Shown: positions 48,611 through 58,835, counted from the first letter of the stretch. The stretch is DNA of 64,000 nt from Acidaminobacter hydrogenoformans DSM 2784 (GCF_900103005.1 NZ_FMWL01000012.1:32246-96245); one strand, 5' to 3'. Program-made: numbers and translations. The notes: generated from the sequence alone by a model not told the origin.

Positions 48611-48737
48611 AGTTAAGGTCTGTTTTTAGTTTCTACGCAATTGTTATTGATTCCATAATATAGTAAAATTAAGACATGTGTCATTCTAATATTGAATCAA
48701 ACAGACCACTACAATATGAAACAGCAGGAGGAGTATA

Positions 48738-51323
48738 GTGAATAAGCAAAAATTAGCCAATAGAATATGGGAATCTGCAAATAAGATGCGATCTAAAATT
48801 GAAGCAAATGAATACAAAGATTATATTTTAGGCTTCATTTTTTATAAGTACCTTTCAGATAAAGAGGTCCGCTTCATGAAAAGCAAAGGGGCTACAGCCG
48901 AAGACATCAAGCTCTTAAGTGAAGAAGATACTGAAACCGTCAAGTATATCCAAGGTAATATTGGATACTTTATAGCCCATAAAGACTTGTTTTCTACGTG
49001 GCTCACATTGGGTAAAGATTTTGACATTTCAAATGTACGTGATGCTCTCTCTGCTTTTAGCCGATTAATTGACAGCAACTATAAAAAAGTCTTTGACGGT
49101 ATCTTTGAAACGCTGCAAACAGGTCTAACAAAGTTAGGAGAAAGCTCTGGATCACAAACGAAAGCTGCTAGCGATCTAATTCAGCTGATTAAAGATATTC
49201 CAATGGACGGTAAGCAGGATTACGATGTATTAGGTTTCATCTATGAATATCTTATTTCCAACTTTGCAGCTAACGCTGGTAAGAAAGCGGGCGAATTCTA
49301 TACTCCGCATGAAGTATCTCTATTAATGAGTGAGATCGTTGCCGATCACCTGAAAGATCGCAAGGAGATTCAGATCTACGATCCAACGAGTGGATCAGGC
49401 AGTTTGCTTATTAATATTGGACGCAGCGTTTCCAAACATATTGATGATGACGACAACATCAAATATTATGCACAAGAGCTCAAGCAAAATACATATAACT
49501 TAACCCGCATGAATCTTGTTATGCGGGGCATTTTGCCGTCCAATATCACTACTCGCAACGGTGATACCTTGGAAGACGACTGGCCATATTTTGACGAGAG
49601 TGACCCGATAGGTACCTACAATCCTCTTTATGTAGATGCGGTTGTTTCCAATCCTCCGTATTCACAACACTGGGACCCGGAAAATAAAGAAACCGATCCA
49701 CGCTATGCCCGTTTTGGTCTGGCACCAAAAGGTAAGGCGGACTACGCTTTTTTGCTGCATGACCTGTATCATATCAAACCTAATGGAATTATGACCATCG
49801 TTCTTCCACACGGCGTTTTATTCCGTGGTGGTGAAGAAGGTGTAATTCGTAAAAATCTAATTGAGAACAATCATATAGATGTCATTATTGGATTACCTGC
49901 TAACATTTTTTTCGGAACAGGAATTCCTACCATCATTATGGTACTAAAACAAAAGCGTGAGAATACGGACGTTCATATCATCGATGCTTCTAAGGGTTTC
50001 ACTAAAGTTGGAAAAAATAATAAGCTTCGGGCATCTGATATCAAACGAATCGCCGATACCGTAGCTGCTCGTAAGGATTTGCCAAAGTTTGCTCGTGTCA
50101 TTAGCCGCGACGAGATCAGAAGCAATGAATACAATCTCAATATTCCACGCTATGTTGACTCTTCCGATTCCCCTGAAAGCTGGGACATCTACTCGTCTAT
50201 GTTTGGAGGCATACCAAAAAGAGAAATTGAAGAACTATCTGCATACTGGCTGGCATTCCCTGGTCTGAAAGCAGAGCTATTTACAAATGACTCTGGTGAG
50301 CACGTAAATATTAAAGAGAGGTGCCTTAAAGACATTATTAAAAATCATCCTGATGTAATCTCTTTTAAAGAGCATTTTGCAGGGGCTTTCTCTGGCTTTG
50401 ATGCTGAGATATACAGTCATCTTGTCGAGGGTATGGAAACTCTCAATATCTCAAAAGAAGAAACTTTACTCAGCAATGAGATATTTGAACGTCTATCTTC
50501 TGTACCGTTGGTAGATGAATATCGAGCGTACCAGATCCTTAATGATGCGTGGGTTAAGATTTCTGTTGATCTTGAGATAATTCAAACAGAAGGATTCAGT
50601 GCTATTAAAAAAGTTGATCCAAATATGGTTATAAAAAAGAAAAATGGTGTTGATGTTGAAGTTCAAGAAGGCTGGTTAGGAAGAATCATACCATTTGACT
50701 TAGTGCAAGAAGCACTGCTTCATGAGGAAGCGGCAGCCTTAAAAGAAAAAGAAGACCGACTTGCTCAGGTAACGGTAGAGCTGAAAGAAATACTTGATTC
50801 ACTAACGGAAGAAGAAAAAGAAGACATCAGCGATGTTTTAAACGAAGACAACACCGAATTTGTGACAGGATTGGTTGTTAAAGCAGCTAAAGATCTTCTT
50901 AAGGGGCATCAAGCATCGGACTACGCAGTGGACAGCCCAGAAGGCAAAATCCTTGCTGTGATGAACTTACTCGATGATGAAAAGGGTCTGAAGAAAAATA
51001 TTAAGTCCGACTCTGATAAACTGCACTCACTTACAAAAGAAACGATTGAAAACCTAACAGATGAGCAAGTTTACTCTTTGCTCGAGCTTAAATGGATTAA
51101 GCCACTTATGAAAGAGTTACATCAGATATCTCTGGTCATCCTCGATACCCTCGCGTCGAAGGTGCAGGCGATTTCGGACAAATATGCTATTACTTTTTCA
51201 GATGTAGAAGACGAGATAGTGAAGACAGAATCAGCGCTCTCATCTATGCTTGAACAGCTCACTGGTAGCGAAGTGGATATGAGGGGCCTGTCTGAACTGA
51301 AAGCCCTGCTTGGGGGAGAATGA
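48738..51323 (+). CDS. hsdM: Type I restriction-modification, modification subunit
   Basis: An 861-residue N6-adenine methyltransferase subunit. HsdM_N (KLANRIWESANKMRSKIEANEYKDYILG) leads into the N6_Mtase domain: EFYTPHEVSLLMSEIV, SAM motif YDPTSGSGSLLINIG, and catalytic VVSNPPYSQ. LPHGVLFRGGEEGVIRKNLIE and FGTGIPTIIMVLKQKR are typical. The last 350 residues are an extra helical region (LTEEEKEDISDVLNEDN) found in a long Firmicutes subfamily. The start is GTG with AGGAGG 6 bases upstream. It ends one base before the HsdS start. Confidence 0.95.
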   Translation: MNKQKLANRIWESANKMRSKIEANEYKDYILGFIFYKYLSDKEVRFMKSKGATAEDIKLLSEEDTETVKYIQGNIGYFIAHKDLFSTWLTLGKDFDISNVRDALSAFSRLIDSNYKKVFDGIFETLQTGLTKLGESSGSQTKAASDLIQLIKDIPMDGKQDYDVLGFIYEYLISNFAANAGKKAGEFYTPHEVSLLMSEIVADHLKDRKEIQIYDPTSGSGSLLINIGRSVSKHIDDDDNIKYYAQELKQNTYNLTRMNLVMRGILPSNITTRNGDTLEDDWPYFDESDPIGTYNPLYVDAVVSNPPYSQHWDPENKETDPRYARFGLAPKGKADYAFLLHDLYHIKPNGIMTIVLPHGVLFRGGEEGVIRKNLIENNHIDVIIGLPANIFFGTGIPTIIMVLKQKRENTDVHIIDASKGFTKVGKNNKLRASDIKRIADTVAARKDLPKFARVISRDEIRSNEYNLNIPRYVDSSDSPESWDIYSSMFGGIPKREIEELSAYWLAFPGLKAELFTNDSGEHVNIKERCLKDIIKNHPDVISFKEHFAGAFSGFDAEIYSHLVEGMETLNISKEETLLSNEIFERLSSVPLVDEYRAYQILNDAWVKISVDLEIIQTEGFSAIKKVDPNMVIKKKNGVDVEVQEGWLGRIIPFDLVQEALLHEEAAALKEKEDRLAQVTVELKEILDSLTEEEKEDISDVLNEDNTEFVTGLVVKAAKDLLKGHQASDYAVDSPEGKILAVMNLLDDEKGLKKNIKSDSDKLHSLTKETIENLTDEQVYSLLELKWIKPLMKELHQISLVILDTLASKVQAISDKYAITFSDVEDEIVKTESALSSMLEQLTGSEVDMRGLSELKALLGGE

Positions 51324-51324
51324 A

Positions 51325-52533
51325 ATGACTGAAAGAGCTAAAGTACCTACTATTAGATTTAACGGATTTACTGATGATTGGGAACAGCGTAAGTTATCAG
51401 ATATATTGGTGCAACGCATAGAACACCAGACAATATCAGAAGATGCTCCATTATTAGCGTTCTCGTACGCAGAAGGTGTAATCAATCCTGAAGACAAGAA
51501 AAGTAATAAGCGTGACTTCATAATGACTGATAAATATAGCAAAATTTTCTCACGAACGGAAAAGGACGATATTATATATAATCCTGCTAATGTAATACAC
51601 GGTGCAATCCATCGAAACAAGCATAGAACAGGCGTTGTCTCTCCTATATACAAGATTTTTAAGTGTGAAAAAACAAGTCCAAAATTTGTGGGTGAACGAC
51701 TTCATACAGACAAATTTATTGAAGAAATAGCAAAGTATATTGAAGGGACGGTAATAAAATTAAGAACACTATCACCTGAACAATTTCTTGAAATGTGTAT
51801 TGAAGTTCCGAGTTCATATAATGAACAAGAGAAAATCGGATTGTTTTTTGAAAGCCTCGACAACCTTACCACCCTTCATCAGCGTAAACTTTTAAAACTG
51901 AAAAATGTAAAAAAGGCAATGATTGAAAAAATGTTTCCGAAAAACGGGAGTAACGTTCCTGAAATTCGATTTGCGGGATTTACAGATGCTTGGGAACAGA
52001 GTAAGTTGAGAGACATAGCGGACTTCAATCCAAAAGTCGAGTTACCAGAAGTATTTGAGTATGTTGATTTAGAGTCTGTTGTGGGTATAGAGATGATTTC
52101 TCACAGAGAGGAAACGAAGATAACAGCACCGTCCAGAGCGCAGCGTTTAGCTCAAGTCGGGGACCTCTTTTATCAGACTGTGCGCCCGTATCAAAGAAAC
52201 AATTTTTTGTTTGAAAAGAATGATAATACCTATGTTTTCTCTACTGGCTATGCACAAATGCGCCCTAATATTGATGGTTATTTTCTTTTGAGCTTTGTAC
52301 AGACCGACCTACTTGTGAAAGCTGTTTTAGATAGATGCACAGGTACAAGCTATCCTGCGATAAATGCAAATGACTTGGCTGAAATGGAAGTTCGTATACC
52401 ACTACGGAGGCATGAACAAGAGCTAATCGGTGCGTTTTTCCGCAATCTCGACAACCTTATCACCCTTCATCAGCGTAAGCTTGAAAAATTACAGAATATC
52501 AAAAAAGCTTGTCTTGAGAAGTTGTTTGTATAA
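51325..52533 (+). CDS. hsdS: Type I restriction-modification, specificity subunit
   Basis: A 402-residue subunit with two target recognition domains, each followed by a conserved helix: VPTIRFNGFTDDWEQRKLSD ... FFESLDNLTTLHQRKLLKLKNVKKAMIEKMF, and VPEIRFAGFTDAWEQSKLRD ... FFRNLDNLITLHQRKLEKLQNIKKACLEKLF. The two halves are internal repeats; the variable parts set a bipartite target that cannot be read from sequence. GGGGGAG precedes ATG at 51325. Recombination in the repeats could alter specificity. Confidence 0.95.
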   Translation: MTERAKVPTIRFNGFTDDWEQRKLSDILVQRIEHQTISEDAPLLAFSYAEGVINPEDKKSNKRDFIMTDKYSKIFSRTEKDDIIYNPANVIHGAIHRNKHRTGVVSPIYKIFKCEKTSPKFVGERLHTDKFIEEIAKYIEGTVIKLRTLSPEQFLEMCIEVPSSYNEQEKIGLFFESLDNLTTLHQRKLLKLKNVKKAMIEKMFPKNGSNVPEIRFAGFTDAWEQSKLRDIADFNPKVELPEVFEYVDLESVVGIEMISHREETKITAPSRAQRLAQVGDLFYQTVRPYQRNNFLFEKNDNTYVFSTGYAQMRPNIDGYFLLSFVQTDLLVKAVLDRCTGTSYPAINANDLAEMEVRIPLRRHEQELIGAFFRNLDNLITLHQRKLEKLQNIKKACLEKLFV

Positions 52534-52548
52534 GAGGAGCGTGATTAT

Positions 52549-55500
52549 GTGATATTTAAAACCGAAGCTGAATTTGAAGCGGCTATGATTACAGCCTTGC
52601 AAAATAAAGGCTGGGAAAATCATGTTCTGAAATACCCGACTGAAGAAGATTTGCTGAGTAACTGGGCAGATATCCTTTTTGAGAACAATCGTGGTATCGA
52701 TCGCTTAAATGACACTCCTTTGACAGAAACAGAGATGCAACAGATTCTTGAGCAAGTTTTGGCTCTTCGAAGCCCCTTAAAACTCAATAGTTTTATTAAT
52801 GGAAAAACAGTTTCTTTAACGCGTGATAGCCTAAATGATCCTTTACATTATGGCAAAGAAATTAGTCTGAAAATATATGATCGTCGTGAAATTGCTGCAG
52901 GTCAAAGCAGATATCAGATTGCTCAACAACCGACATTTAAATCTAAATCGAAGATCCTAAACGATCGTCGTGGGGATTTGATGCTTCTAATAAATGGTAT
53001 GCCAGTGTTTCACATTGAGCTGAAAAAAAGTGGAATTCCTGTAAGTCAAGCTTATCACCAGATTGAGAAATATTCTGATGAAGGAATCTTTTCGGGAATT
53101 TTCTCGCTGGTGCAGATATTTGTGGCTATGCAACCTGAAGAGACTGTTTATTTCGCCAATCCTGGTCCAGATGGCGTCTTTAATAAGGACTTTTATTTTC
53201 ACTGGGCAGATTTCAATAATGAGCCCATTAATAGCTGGAAGGATATTGCGACGTATCTATTATCAATTCCGATGGCTCATCAAATGATTGGTTTTTATAC
53301 AGTCGCCGATGCTTCTGATGGCATATTAAAAGTCATGCGCAGCTATCAATATTATGCGGCAAACGCTATCTCTGATAGAGTGTCGAAGATTGACTGGAAC
53401 AATAACGAGATGCTTGGTGGCTACATTTGGCATACAACTGGATCCGGAAAAACAATGACAAGTTTTAAATCTGCTCAGCTTATAGCCAATTCAAAGGATG
53501 CCGATAAAGTCGTCTTCTTAATGGATAGAATAGAGCTCGGTACTCAGTCGCTTAGAGAGTATCGCGCTTTTGCTGAAGATAATGAAGAAGTGCAGGCTAC
53601 AGAGGATACACACGCGCTTATTACAAAGCTTAAAAGTAAAAATCCTGCTGATACGCTTATTGTTACATCTATTCAAAAGATGAGTAACATCAAGAATGAA
53701 GAAGGCGGTTTGAATGCTACTGACATTCAGTTGATGAATTCAAAACGCATCGTGTTTATTGTGGATGAAGCGCATCGATCTACTTTTGGGGATATGTTAA
53801 TCACAGTAAAACAGACTTTCCCCGGGGCCATTTTTTTCGGTTTTACCGGTACGCCTATTCAGGAAGAAAACCAGAAAAAAATGAATACAACGTCAACTGT
53901 CTTTGGTAATGAGCTGCACCGCTATAGTATTGCTGACGGCATTCGTGATGGAAACGTGCTGGGCTTCGACCCTTATAAAGTTCTGACCTACAGAGATATT
54001 GATCTGCGTAGAGCAGTGGCGCTTATGATGGCGCATGCTGACTCAGAAGAAGACGCTATCAGCGATTCAAGAAAAGCAGAGAAATATTATCACTACATGG
54101 ATGGTGCTAAAGTAAAAATGGCAGGACACCGCGAGAAGAGTGGTGAGTATATCAAAGGTATTGAAGACTTTCTATCACAAGAACAGTATATGCGATCTGA
54201 ACACCAGGACATGGTTGTTCAGGATATATTGGATAACTGGCTTCGATTAAGTCATGCCTCTAAGTTTCATGCAATATTTGCTACCAGTAGTATCCCAGAA
54301 GCCATCGAGTATTACAGGCTTATCAAAAAGGCAAAACCAGACCTGGAAATCACGGCGCTTTTTGATCCAAACATCGACAATAATGGGGGCGTGAAATTCA
54401 AGGAAGATGGCCTTGTCGAAATCATAGAAGATTACAACGCCCGATACGAACAGGACTTTACTTTAGTCAATCACAGTAAGTTTAAGAAAGATATTGCTAC
54501 ACGGTTGGCTCATAAAAAGCCCTACGAACGCATTGAACGAACCCCTGAAAAGCAGATTGATCTTGTAATTGTTGTAGATCAGATGCTTACAGGATTTGAT
54601 TCGAAATGGGTAAACACCCTTTATTTAGATAAAATTCTCAAATACGAGAATATCATTCAAGCTTTTTCTCGAACTAACCGTCTATTTGGACCAGATAAAC
54701 CATTTGGCACAATTCGCTATTATCGTAAGCCACATACAATGGGACGAAATATTAATAGTGCAGTTGATTTATACTCAGGTAATAGAGTACTTGGATTATT
54801 TGTGGAGCACCTTGATTATAACCTTGAGATGATGAATCAAATCTTTTCAGCTATTTCACGCCTGTTCACAATGGCAGGTGTCCCTGAGTTTACTCACTTG
54901 CCAGTCGAAGGTACCGAATGCGCTAAGTTTGCCAAGCTTTTCAGTGAATTAAATAGTTTCCTGGAAGCAGCGAAGATTCAAGGATTCATATGGAAGCAGC
55001 AAATTTATTCTTTTAAAGATCCTGAAAAAGTAGTCGAGATGCTATTTGATGAGAATATTTATCTGATTTTAGCACTGCGTTACAAAGAGCTATTTGCAGA
55101 AGGTGGGGACGGTGGTGGTGGAGATATTCCATTTGATATTGATGGTCATCTAGTAGCTATTGACACCGGAAGAATCGATACCGATTATATGAACTCACGT
55201 TTTGAGAAATTTCTTAAAGTGCTGCACCAAGAGGATGTAGACCAAGAACAGCTTCAAGCAACACTGGATGAACTACATAAATCTTTTGCATCTCTAACAC
55301 AAGAAGAGCAGAAATATGCGAACATTTTTATACATGATGTGCATAGTGGAAATGCTAAACTGGAGGATGGGAAGTCTTTCAGAGACTACATCACTGAATA
55401 CCAGTTTCGCGGAAAAAGTGAACAAGTACGCCAATTAGCAAATGCTTTGGGGATGGATACTTTCAAGCTTGAGAGCCTTATGAGTGCAGGTATAACTGTA

Positions 55501-55680
55501 GCGAATATTAATGAGTATGGCAGGTTTGATGATCTTAAGAAAACCGTAGACAGGGACAAAGCAAAAGCCTACTTCGAAGCAGTAGAAGGGACGAGTATCT
55601 CTGCATTTCAGCTAAGCATCAAAATCGAAAAGCTGCTCAAGGACTTTATCCTCAGTGGGGGATTTGATGTTGATAAGTAA
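52549..55680 (+). CDS. hsdR: Type I restriction-modification, restriction subunit
   Basis: A 1043-residue motor-nuclease. The N-terminal nuclease has RGDLMLLINGMPVFHIELKKSG (E-x-K). The SF2 translocase has HTTGSGKTMTSFKSAQL (Walker A), VFLMDRIELGTQ, IVFIVDEAHRSTFGD, FFGFTGTPI, VVDQMLTGFDSKWVNTLYLDK and IIQAFSRTNR. The C-terminal helical domain binds the methylase core. It starts at GTG, 15 bases after HsdS. All motifs are intact, so the system looks functional. Confidence 0.95.
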   Translation: MIFKTEAEFEAAMITALQNKGWENHVLKYPTEEDLLSNWADILFENNRGIDRLNDTPLTETEMQQILEQVLALRSPLKLNSFINGKTVSLTRDSLNDPLHYGKEISLKIYDRREIAAGQSRYQIAQQPTFKSKSKILNDRRGDLMLLINGMPVFHIELKKSGIPVSQAYHQIEKYSDEGIFSGIFSLVQIFVAMQPEETVYFANPGPDGVFNKDFYFHWADFNNEPINSWKDIATYLLSIPMAHQMIGFYTVADASDGILKVMRSYQYYAANAISDRVSKIDWNNNEMLGGYIWHTTGSGKTMTSFKSAQLIANSKDADKVVFLMDRIELGTQSLREYRAFAEDNEEVQATEDTHALITKLKSKNPADTLIVTSIQKMSNIKNEEGGLNATDIQLMNSKRIVFIVDEAHRSTFGDMLITVKQTFPGAIFFGFTGTPIQEENQKKMNTTSTVFGNELHRYSIADGIRDGNVLGFDPYKVLTYRDIDLRRAVALMMAHADSEEDAISDSRKAEKYYHYMDGAKVKMAGHREKSGEYIKGIEDFLSQEQYMRSEHQDMVVQDILDNWLRLSHASKFHAIFATSSIPEAIEYYRLIKKAKPDLEITALFDPNIDNNGGVKFKEDGLVEIIEDYNARYEQDFTLVNHSKFKKDIATRLAHKKPYERIERTPEKQIDLVIVVDQMLTGFDSKWVNTLYLDKILKYENIIQAFSRTNRLFGPDKPFGTIRYYRKPHTMGRNINSAVDLYSGNRVLGLFVEHLDYNLEMMNQIFSAISRLFTMAGVPEFTHLPVEGTECAKFAKLFSELNSFLEAAKIQGFIWKQQIYSFKDPEKVVEMLFDENIYLILALRYKELFAEGGDGGGGDIPFDIDGHLVAIDTGRIDTDYMNSRFEKFLKVLHQEDVDQEQLQATLDELHKSFASLTQEEQKYANIFIHDVHSGNAKLEDGKSFRDYITEYQFRGKSEQVRQLANALGMDTFKLESLMSAGITVANINEYGRFDDLKKTVDRDKAKAYFEAVEGTSISAFQLSIKIEKLLKDFILSGGFDVDK

Positions 55681-55835
55681 GGATACAAGATGATGAGAAG
55701 GTAGCATTTGTGCTGTATTAGTAATACGTGAAGCCATTTAACATTATCAAAAAAGTGGCTAACTGTATTCAATGACTTATTGTAGTGCTTAAATGTTGCG
55801 GGTGAATCAAGCTTTTAATTGGAGAAAGAATTAAT

Positions 55836-55955
55836 ATGTGTCAGAATGCTCTGTCTGGTGAAGATTTACTCAAGATGTATAAATATCTTCCTGAAGGTAT
55901 ATATGATGCTGGCGCTACAGTTCCCGGTAGGCGTGAGACGTGGGTGGACAATTAA
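55836..55955 (+). CDS. Small frame before the peptidase-PIN pair
   Basis: A 39-residue frame (CQNALSGEDLLKMYKYLPEG, then IYDAGATVPGRRETWVDN) with GGAGA 9 bases before the ATG. It ends 20 bases before the peptidase start. It could be a leader peptide, a small antitoxin or the remains of a larger gene. No family recognised. Confidence 0.4.
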   Translation: MCQNALSGEDLLKMYKYLPEGIYDAGATVPGRRETWVDN

Positions 55956-55974
55956 ATGCGAGGTGGTGAGAAAT

Positions 55975-57105
55975 TTGAATTTTGATTTAAAGCTCTTTGT
56001 AAAAAAAGTAAAAGACCTTATGGCTCAGCAAGGATATACGAAAAATGGAATTGTAGTCAAATCAAACATTGCATTCGATAGATTGGATAACATTTTATTA
56101 AATGAGATTGTACCAACAGGCGATGAAATACTCATCTTATCAGAATTGTTATATGTAGATTTTCAATATCTTATGTCAAACGAAGATGTTACTCAGTTCG
56201 AGAAGACAGATAAATTGTTTCGAACAAATGCAAAGGTACTTTCAATTGCAGACAAAAGATCACTGTCTAAGATTTTATATATGGCAGAATTCGCAAAGTA
56301 CTTAAATGATACAATTGGAGTTTCTAGATTTAACTTTCAACCAATTATCAAACAAAAAAATTATTCAGATCAAGGAAAAGAATTGGCATCACAGTTAAGA
56401 ATTTTTTTGAAAATAGAGAATAATTTTAGTAATAAAGACATTTATAAGATTGTTAGAGATTTAGGTGTGCAAGTATATAGACTTAAACTTAGCGAATCAA
56501 ATATATCAGGAATTCATCTTCAAAATGAAAAAATAGGAAATGTAATAGTAGTGAATTCCTTCGAAGATGCATATAGACAAAATTTCACATTGATGCATGA
56601 ACTTTGTCATTCGCTACTTGATAATAATAGTGAATATAAGATTTCTTTTTCCGGGCAATCGGATAAGGCTGAGGAAGTTAGAGCCAATAATTTTGCAGCA
56701 AGCTTCCTTGTGCCAGATCAATTTATCGATAGAATATCGTCAAAATCAATTAATAAGGAAATGTTCTTGGAACTTGCAAAAAAGCAATTTGTAAATCCAG
56801 AGACTCTTTCAATTCGCCTTAGAGAGAAAGGACGTATATCGCCCTCACAGCACGAAAACTACAAAAGTTTAAAAATTAATAAAAGAGAAAAACTTGATAT
56901 TGAGCTAATTGACCTAAGTATTAGGGGGAGAGAACGCGTTCGAAAAATTCAGCAGACTGGTCTTTCACTTAGTTATATTTCATTGTTATATAATGCATAT
57001 ATTGATTCGAAAATTTCATTCTTGAAAATGAGTGAAATGCTATTCTTATCCCCAAATGAAACAGAGAGTCTATTTGAAGAATTGGGGTGGACTATGAATG
57101 TTTAA
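55975..57105 (+). CDS. ImmA/IrrE-type metallopeptidase with HTH-like N-terminus
   Basis: A 376-residue protein. TTG at 55975 (GAGGTGGTG about 8 bases upstream) gives LNFDLKLFVKKVKDLMAQQG; the open frame before it overlaps a small gene and looks non-coding. Residues 1-70 resemble a divergent HTH (SNIAFDRLDNILLNEIVPTGDEILILSELL). The peptidase domain has HELCH (208-212) and EEVRANNFAASFLVP, the usual Glu ligand. The C-terminus (RGRERVRKIQQTGLSLSYISLLYNAYIDSKIS) resembles those of XRE-ImmA antitoxins. It overlaps the PIN gene by 8 bases. Confidence 0.82.
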   Translation: MNFDLKLFVKKVKDLMAQQGYTKNGIVVKSNIAFDRLDNILLNEIVPTGDEILILSELLYVDFQYLMSNEDVTQFEKTDKLFRTNAKVLSIADKRSLSKILYMAEFAKYLNDTIGVSRFNFQPIIKQKNYSDQGKELASQLRIFLKIENNFSNKDIYKIVRDLGVQVYRLKLSESNISGIHLQNEKIGNVIVVNSFEDAYRQNFTLMHELCHSLLDNNSEYKISFSGQSDKAEEVRANNFAASFLVPDQFIDRISSKSINKEMFLELAKKQFVNPETLSIRLREKGRISPSQHENYKSLKINKREKLDIELIDLSIRGRERVRKIQQTGLSLSYISLLYNAYIDSKISFLKMSEMLFLSPNETESLFEELGWTMNV

Positions 57106-57679
57106 TGATATCAAGAATTTTAACAAAAATAGTGTAATAGACAGCTGTTCCGTTATAAATGTTGTATCTTCTGAAACACTTTTCCAAAGTGCCAAAATTG
57201 AAAAATGCAAATTTATTATAACAACTTATATCGAATATGAACTTCTAAAAAAATCCAGAGGCTACAAGGATAAAGATCATGAAATAAGAGCATTTGAACT
57301 AGATAAGAGAATTGAACAAGCAATAGAGACAGGTGAGATTTTGAAATATAGTTTGGATATATCTGATTTGCTCGATCCGTTGGTAAACGAACATAAGCGT
57401 GGAAAATCACGAGGTGAGTTAACCGCGATAATACTTGCAAAAAAATTTAATGTTGGCCTTTTTACTGACGATAAAAAAGCTCAAAAAATTGCTTCAGATT
57501 CATTAGGTGTGAATAGAGTTGAATCGCTTTACTCATTAATTGGTTGGCTTACATGGAGTGGGTTGCTAAATGACGCAGAAAAGGAAAGCATTATTACTCA
57601 GCATAAATATTACTTTAGAGATGTTTCAAAGTGTGTTGAAAAGGGATTTGTTGATGGTTTAATGGCGCGTTTAACTTAA
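57098..57679 (+). CDS. PIN-like ribonuclease, probable toxin partner
   Basis: A 193-residue protein with PIN-fold marks: Asp15 in SVIDSCSVIN, an acidic residue in TTYIEYELL (46-48), Glu107 in RGELTAIILAKK, and Asp124-Asp125 in LFTDDKKAQK. Such acidic quartets bind Mg/Mn and cut RNA. The protein is larger than VapC (about 130). It overlaps the peptidase gene by 8 bases, so the pair is co-translated, as in toxin-antitoxin and abortive-infection pairs. The role of each partner is inferred. Confidence 0.75.
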   Translation: MFNDIKNFNKNSVIDSCSVINVVSSETLFQSAKIEKCKFIITTYIEYELLKKSRGYKDKDHEIRAFELDKRIEQAIETGEILKYSLDISDLLDPLVNEHKRGKSRGELTAIILAKKFNVGLFTDDKKAQKIASDSLGVNRVESLYSLIGWLTWSGLLNDAEKESIITQHKYYFRDVSKCVEKGFVDGLMARLT

Positions 57680-57899
57680 TAATTATTGCACTGAAACTTA
57701 GTAGTCTCTTTAGTTGAAGTTTTTGCACCAGAACCAGTCATGAAAATTATGTTAGTAAATTAAAGGTTAAAGAATATGGTTACTATTTAAAAGACGAATC
57801 AATGCACTGGTAGTGTTTAAATGAGTATTGGTTGGATAATTGCCATTTTAGATTTTTTAAGATTGGAATTATTAAAGACGATGAGGTGATGATATAGCA

Positions 57900-58166
57900 A
57901 TGAGATTCTGTGTTATTGATAAAAAGAGAAATAAAAAGACTTTTTTAAGAATTGATGTAAAATCTCGTGATGAACTTATGAAGAAAATTAACTCAGAAAG
58001 ATTTATTATTGATAATGAGATATACTCAGTAAATGACGTAATAGCTGTTCCTACAAAAGAATTTAAAAACTGGCGAGATATTATCATGAGTGGAAGAAAA
58101 AGTGATATTGAAAATGCAAGGAAATTCAATAAAGAGAAAATAAATAGATCAGTTGTAAAAGGTTGA
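57900..58166 (+). CDS. Small protein of unknown function
   Basis: An 88-residue basic protein (RFCVIDKKRNKKTFLRIDVK; SRDELMKKINSERFIIDNEIYSVNDVIAV). The pattern around DNEIYSVNDVIA looks like a small beta-rich domain. GAGGTG lies upstream of its ATG. It ends 7 bases before the membrane protein gene, suggesting a pair. No family is known to me. Confidence 0.65.
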   Translation: MRFCVIDKKRNKKTFLRIDVKSRDELMKKINSERFIIDNEIYSVNDVIAVPTKEFKNWRDIIMSGRKSDIENARKFNKEKINRSVVKG

Positions 58167-58173
58167 GAATGAC

Positions 58174-58653
58174 ATGGAGCTAAAACATAAGAATGGATTT
58201 GGAGCGAAAGTTAATATCGCCTTAATTATTGGATTTTGTATTATTCTTTTTGGAGTCTGTAACTGGGACGATACAATCAACTTATTTGACTATATTTTGA
58301 AAAGTCGAATATTATTGAAGGTATTTATTTCGTTTACAATTTTGTCTTTATTGGTTCACCTATACATAAATGGGCGTTTACAAAAGAAAGATAATTTTTA
58401 CATATGTGCAGATTTTATAACATACGGATTAACTTTTTATACTTTCCATAATCTACTATATATTTCTTTCCTTCATGCTTTCAAAAACTCATCAATTTTT
58501 AAAGGATTTGGCTTGGTTGATATTTACTTGTTACTTGTAGCATCTGTATTAATGTTCTTTAAACCGGTACCTGGATTGATTGATTCTTGGCGAACTACAA
58601 CGGAATATTTCAATGCAAAAGATATAATCCCTGTAGTTGATGAAAATATTTAA
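58174..58653 (+). CDS. Small multi-pass membrane protein
   Basis: A 159-residue protein with four probable membrane helices (about 12-30, 46-66, 76-96 and 112-132): VNIALIIGFCIILFGV, LLKVFISFTILSLLVHLY, FITYGLTFYTFHNLLYISF and LVDIYLLLVASVLMFF. Not recognised. It follows the 88-residue gene and lies between two defence-like genes, so a membrane effector in a two-gene system is possible but unproven. Confidence 0.7.
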   Translation: MELKHKNGFGAKVNIALIIGFCIILFGVCNWDDTINLFDYILKSRILLKVFISFTILSLLVHLYINGRLQKKDNFYICADFITYGLTFYTFHNLLYISFLHAFKNSSIFKGFGLVDIYLLLVASVLMFFKPVPGLIDSWRTTTEYFNAKDIIPVVDENI

Positions 58654-58779
58654 AATACCGTTCTGGCAATCAATTGCACTTTAAACAGCACATTAAGGAG
58701 TAGTTTCTAAAATCTACTTTCACATAATTAAGTTCAGAAATTTCCATCATTCCTATTTCTAAATATGTAAAAATGATAC

Positions 58780-58835
58780 AATGATGTTAAGAATAAGTCG
58801 CTTTTTCAATTGACTCAATCTTAACATCATTTTTT
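58780..58835. terminator. Hairpin terminator before the helicase gene
   Basis: AATGATGTTAAGA at 58780-58792 pairs perfectly with TCTTAACATCATT at 58819-58831, followed by TTTTT. The inner AGTC/GACT can extend it. It separates the small pair from the helicase. Confidence 0.75.

Noticed and set aside
55819..55974. The longer N-terminus (about 52 codons) for the second ImmA/IrrE gene
   Set aside because: It overlaps another small frame, has unusual hydrophobic and basic composition, and a good ribosome site lies just before TTG at 55975.
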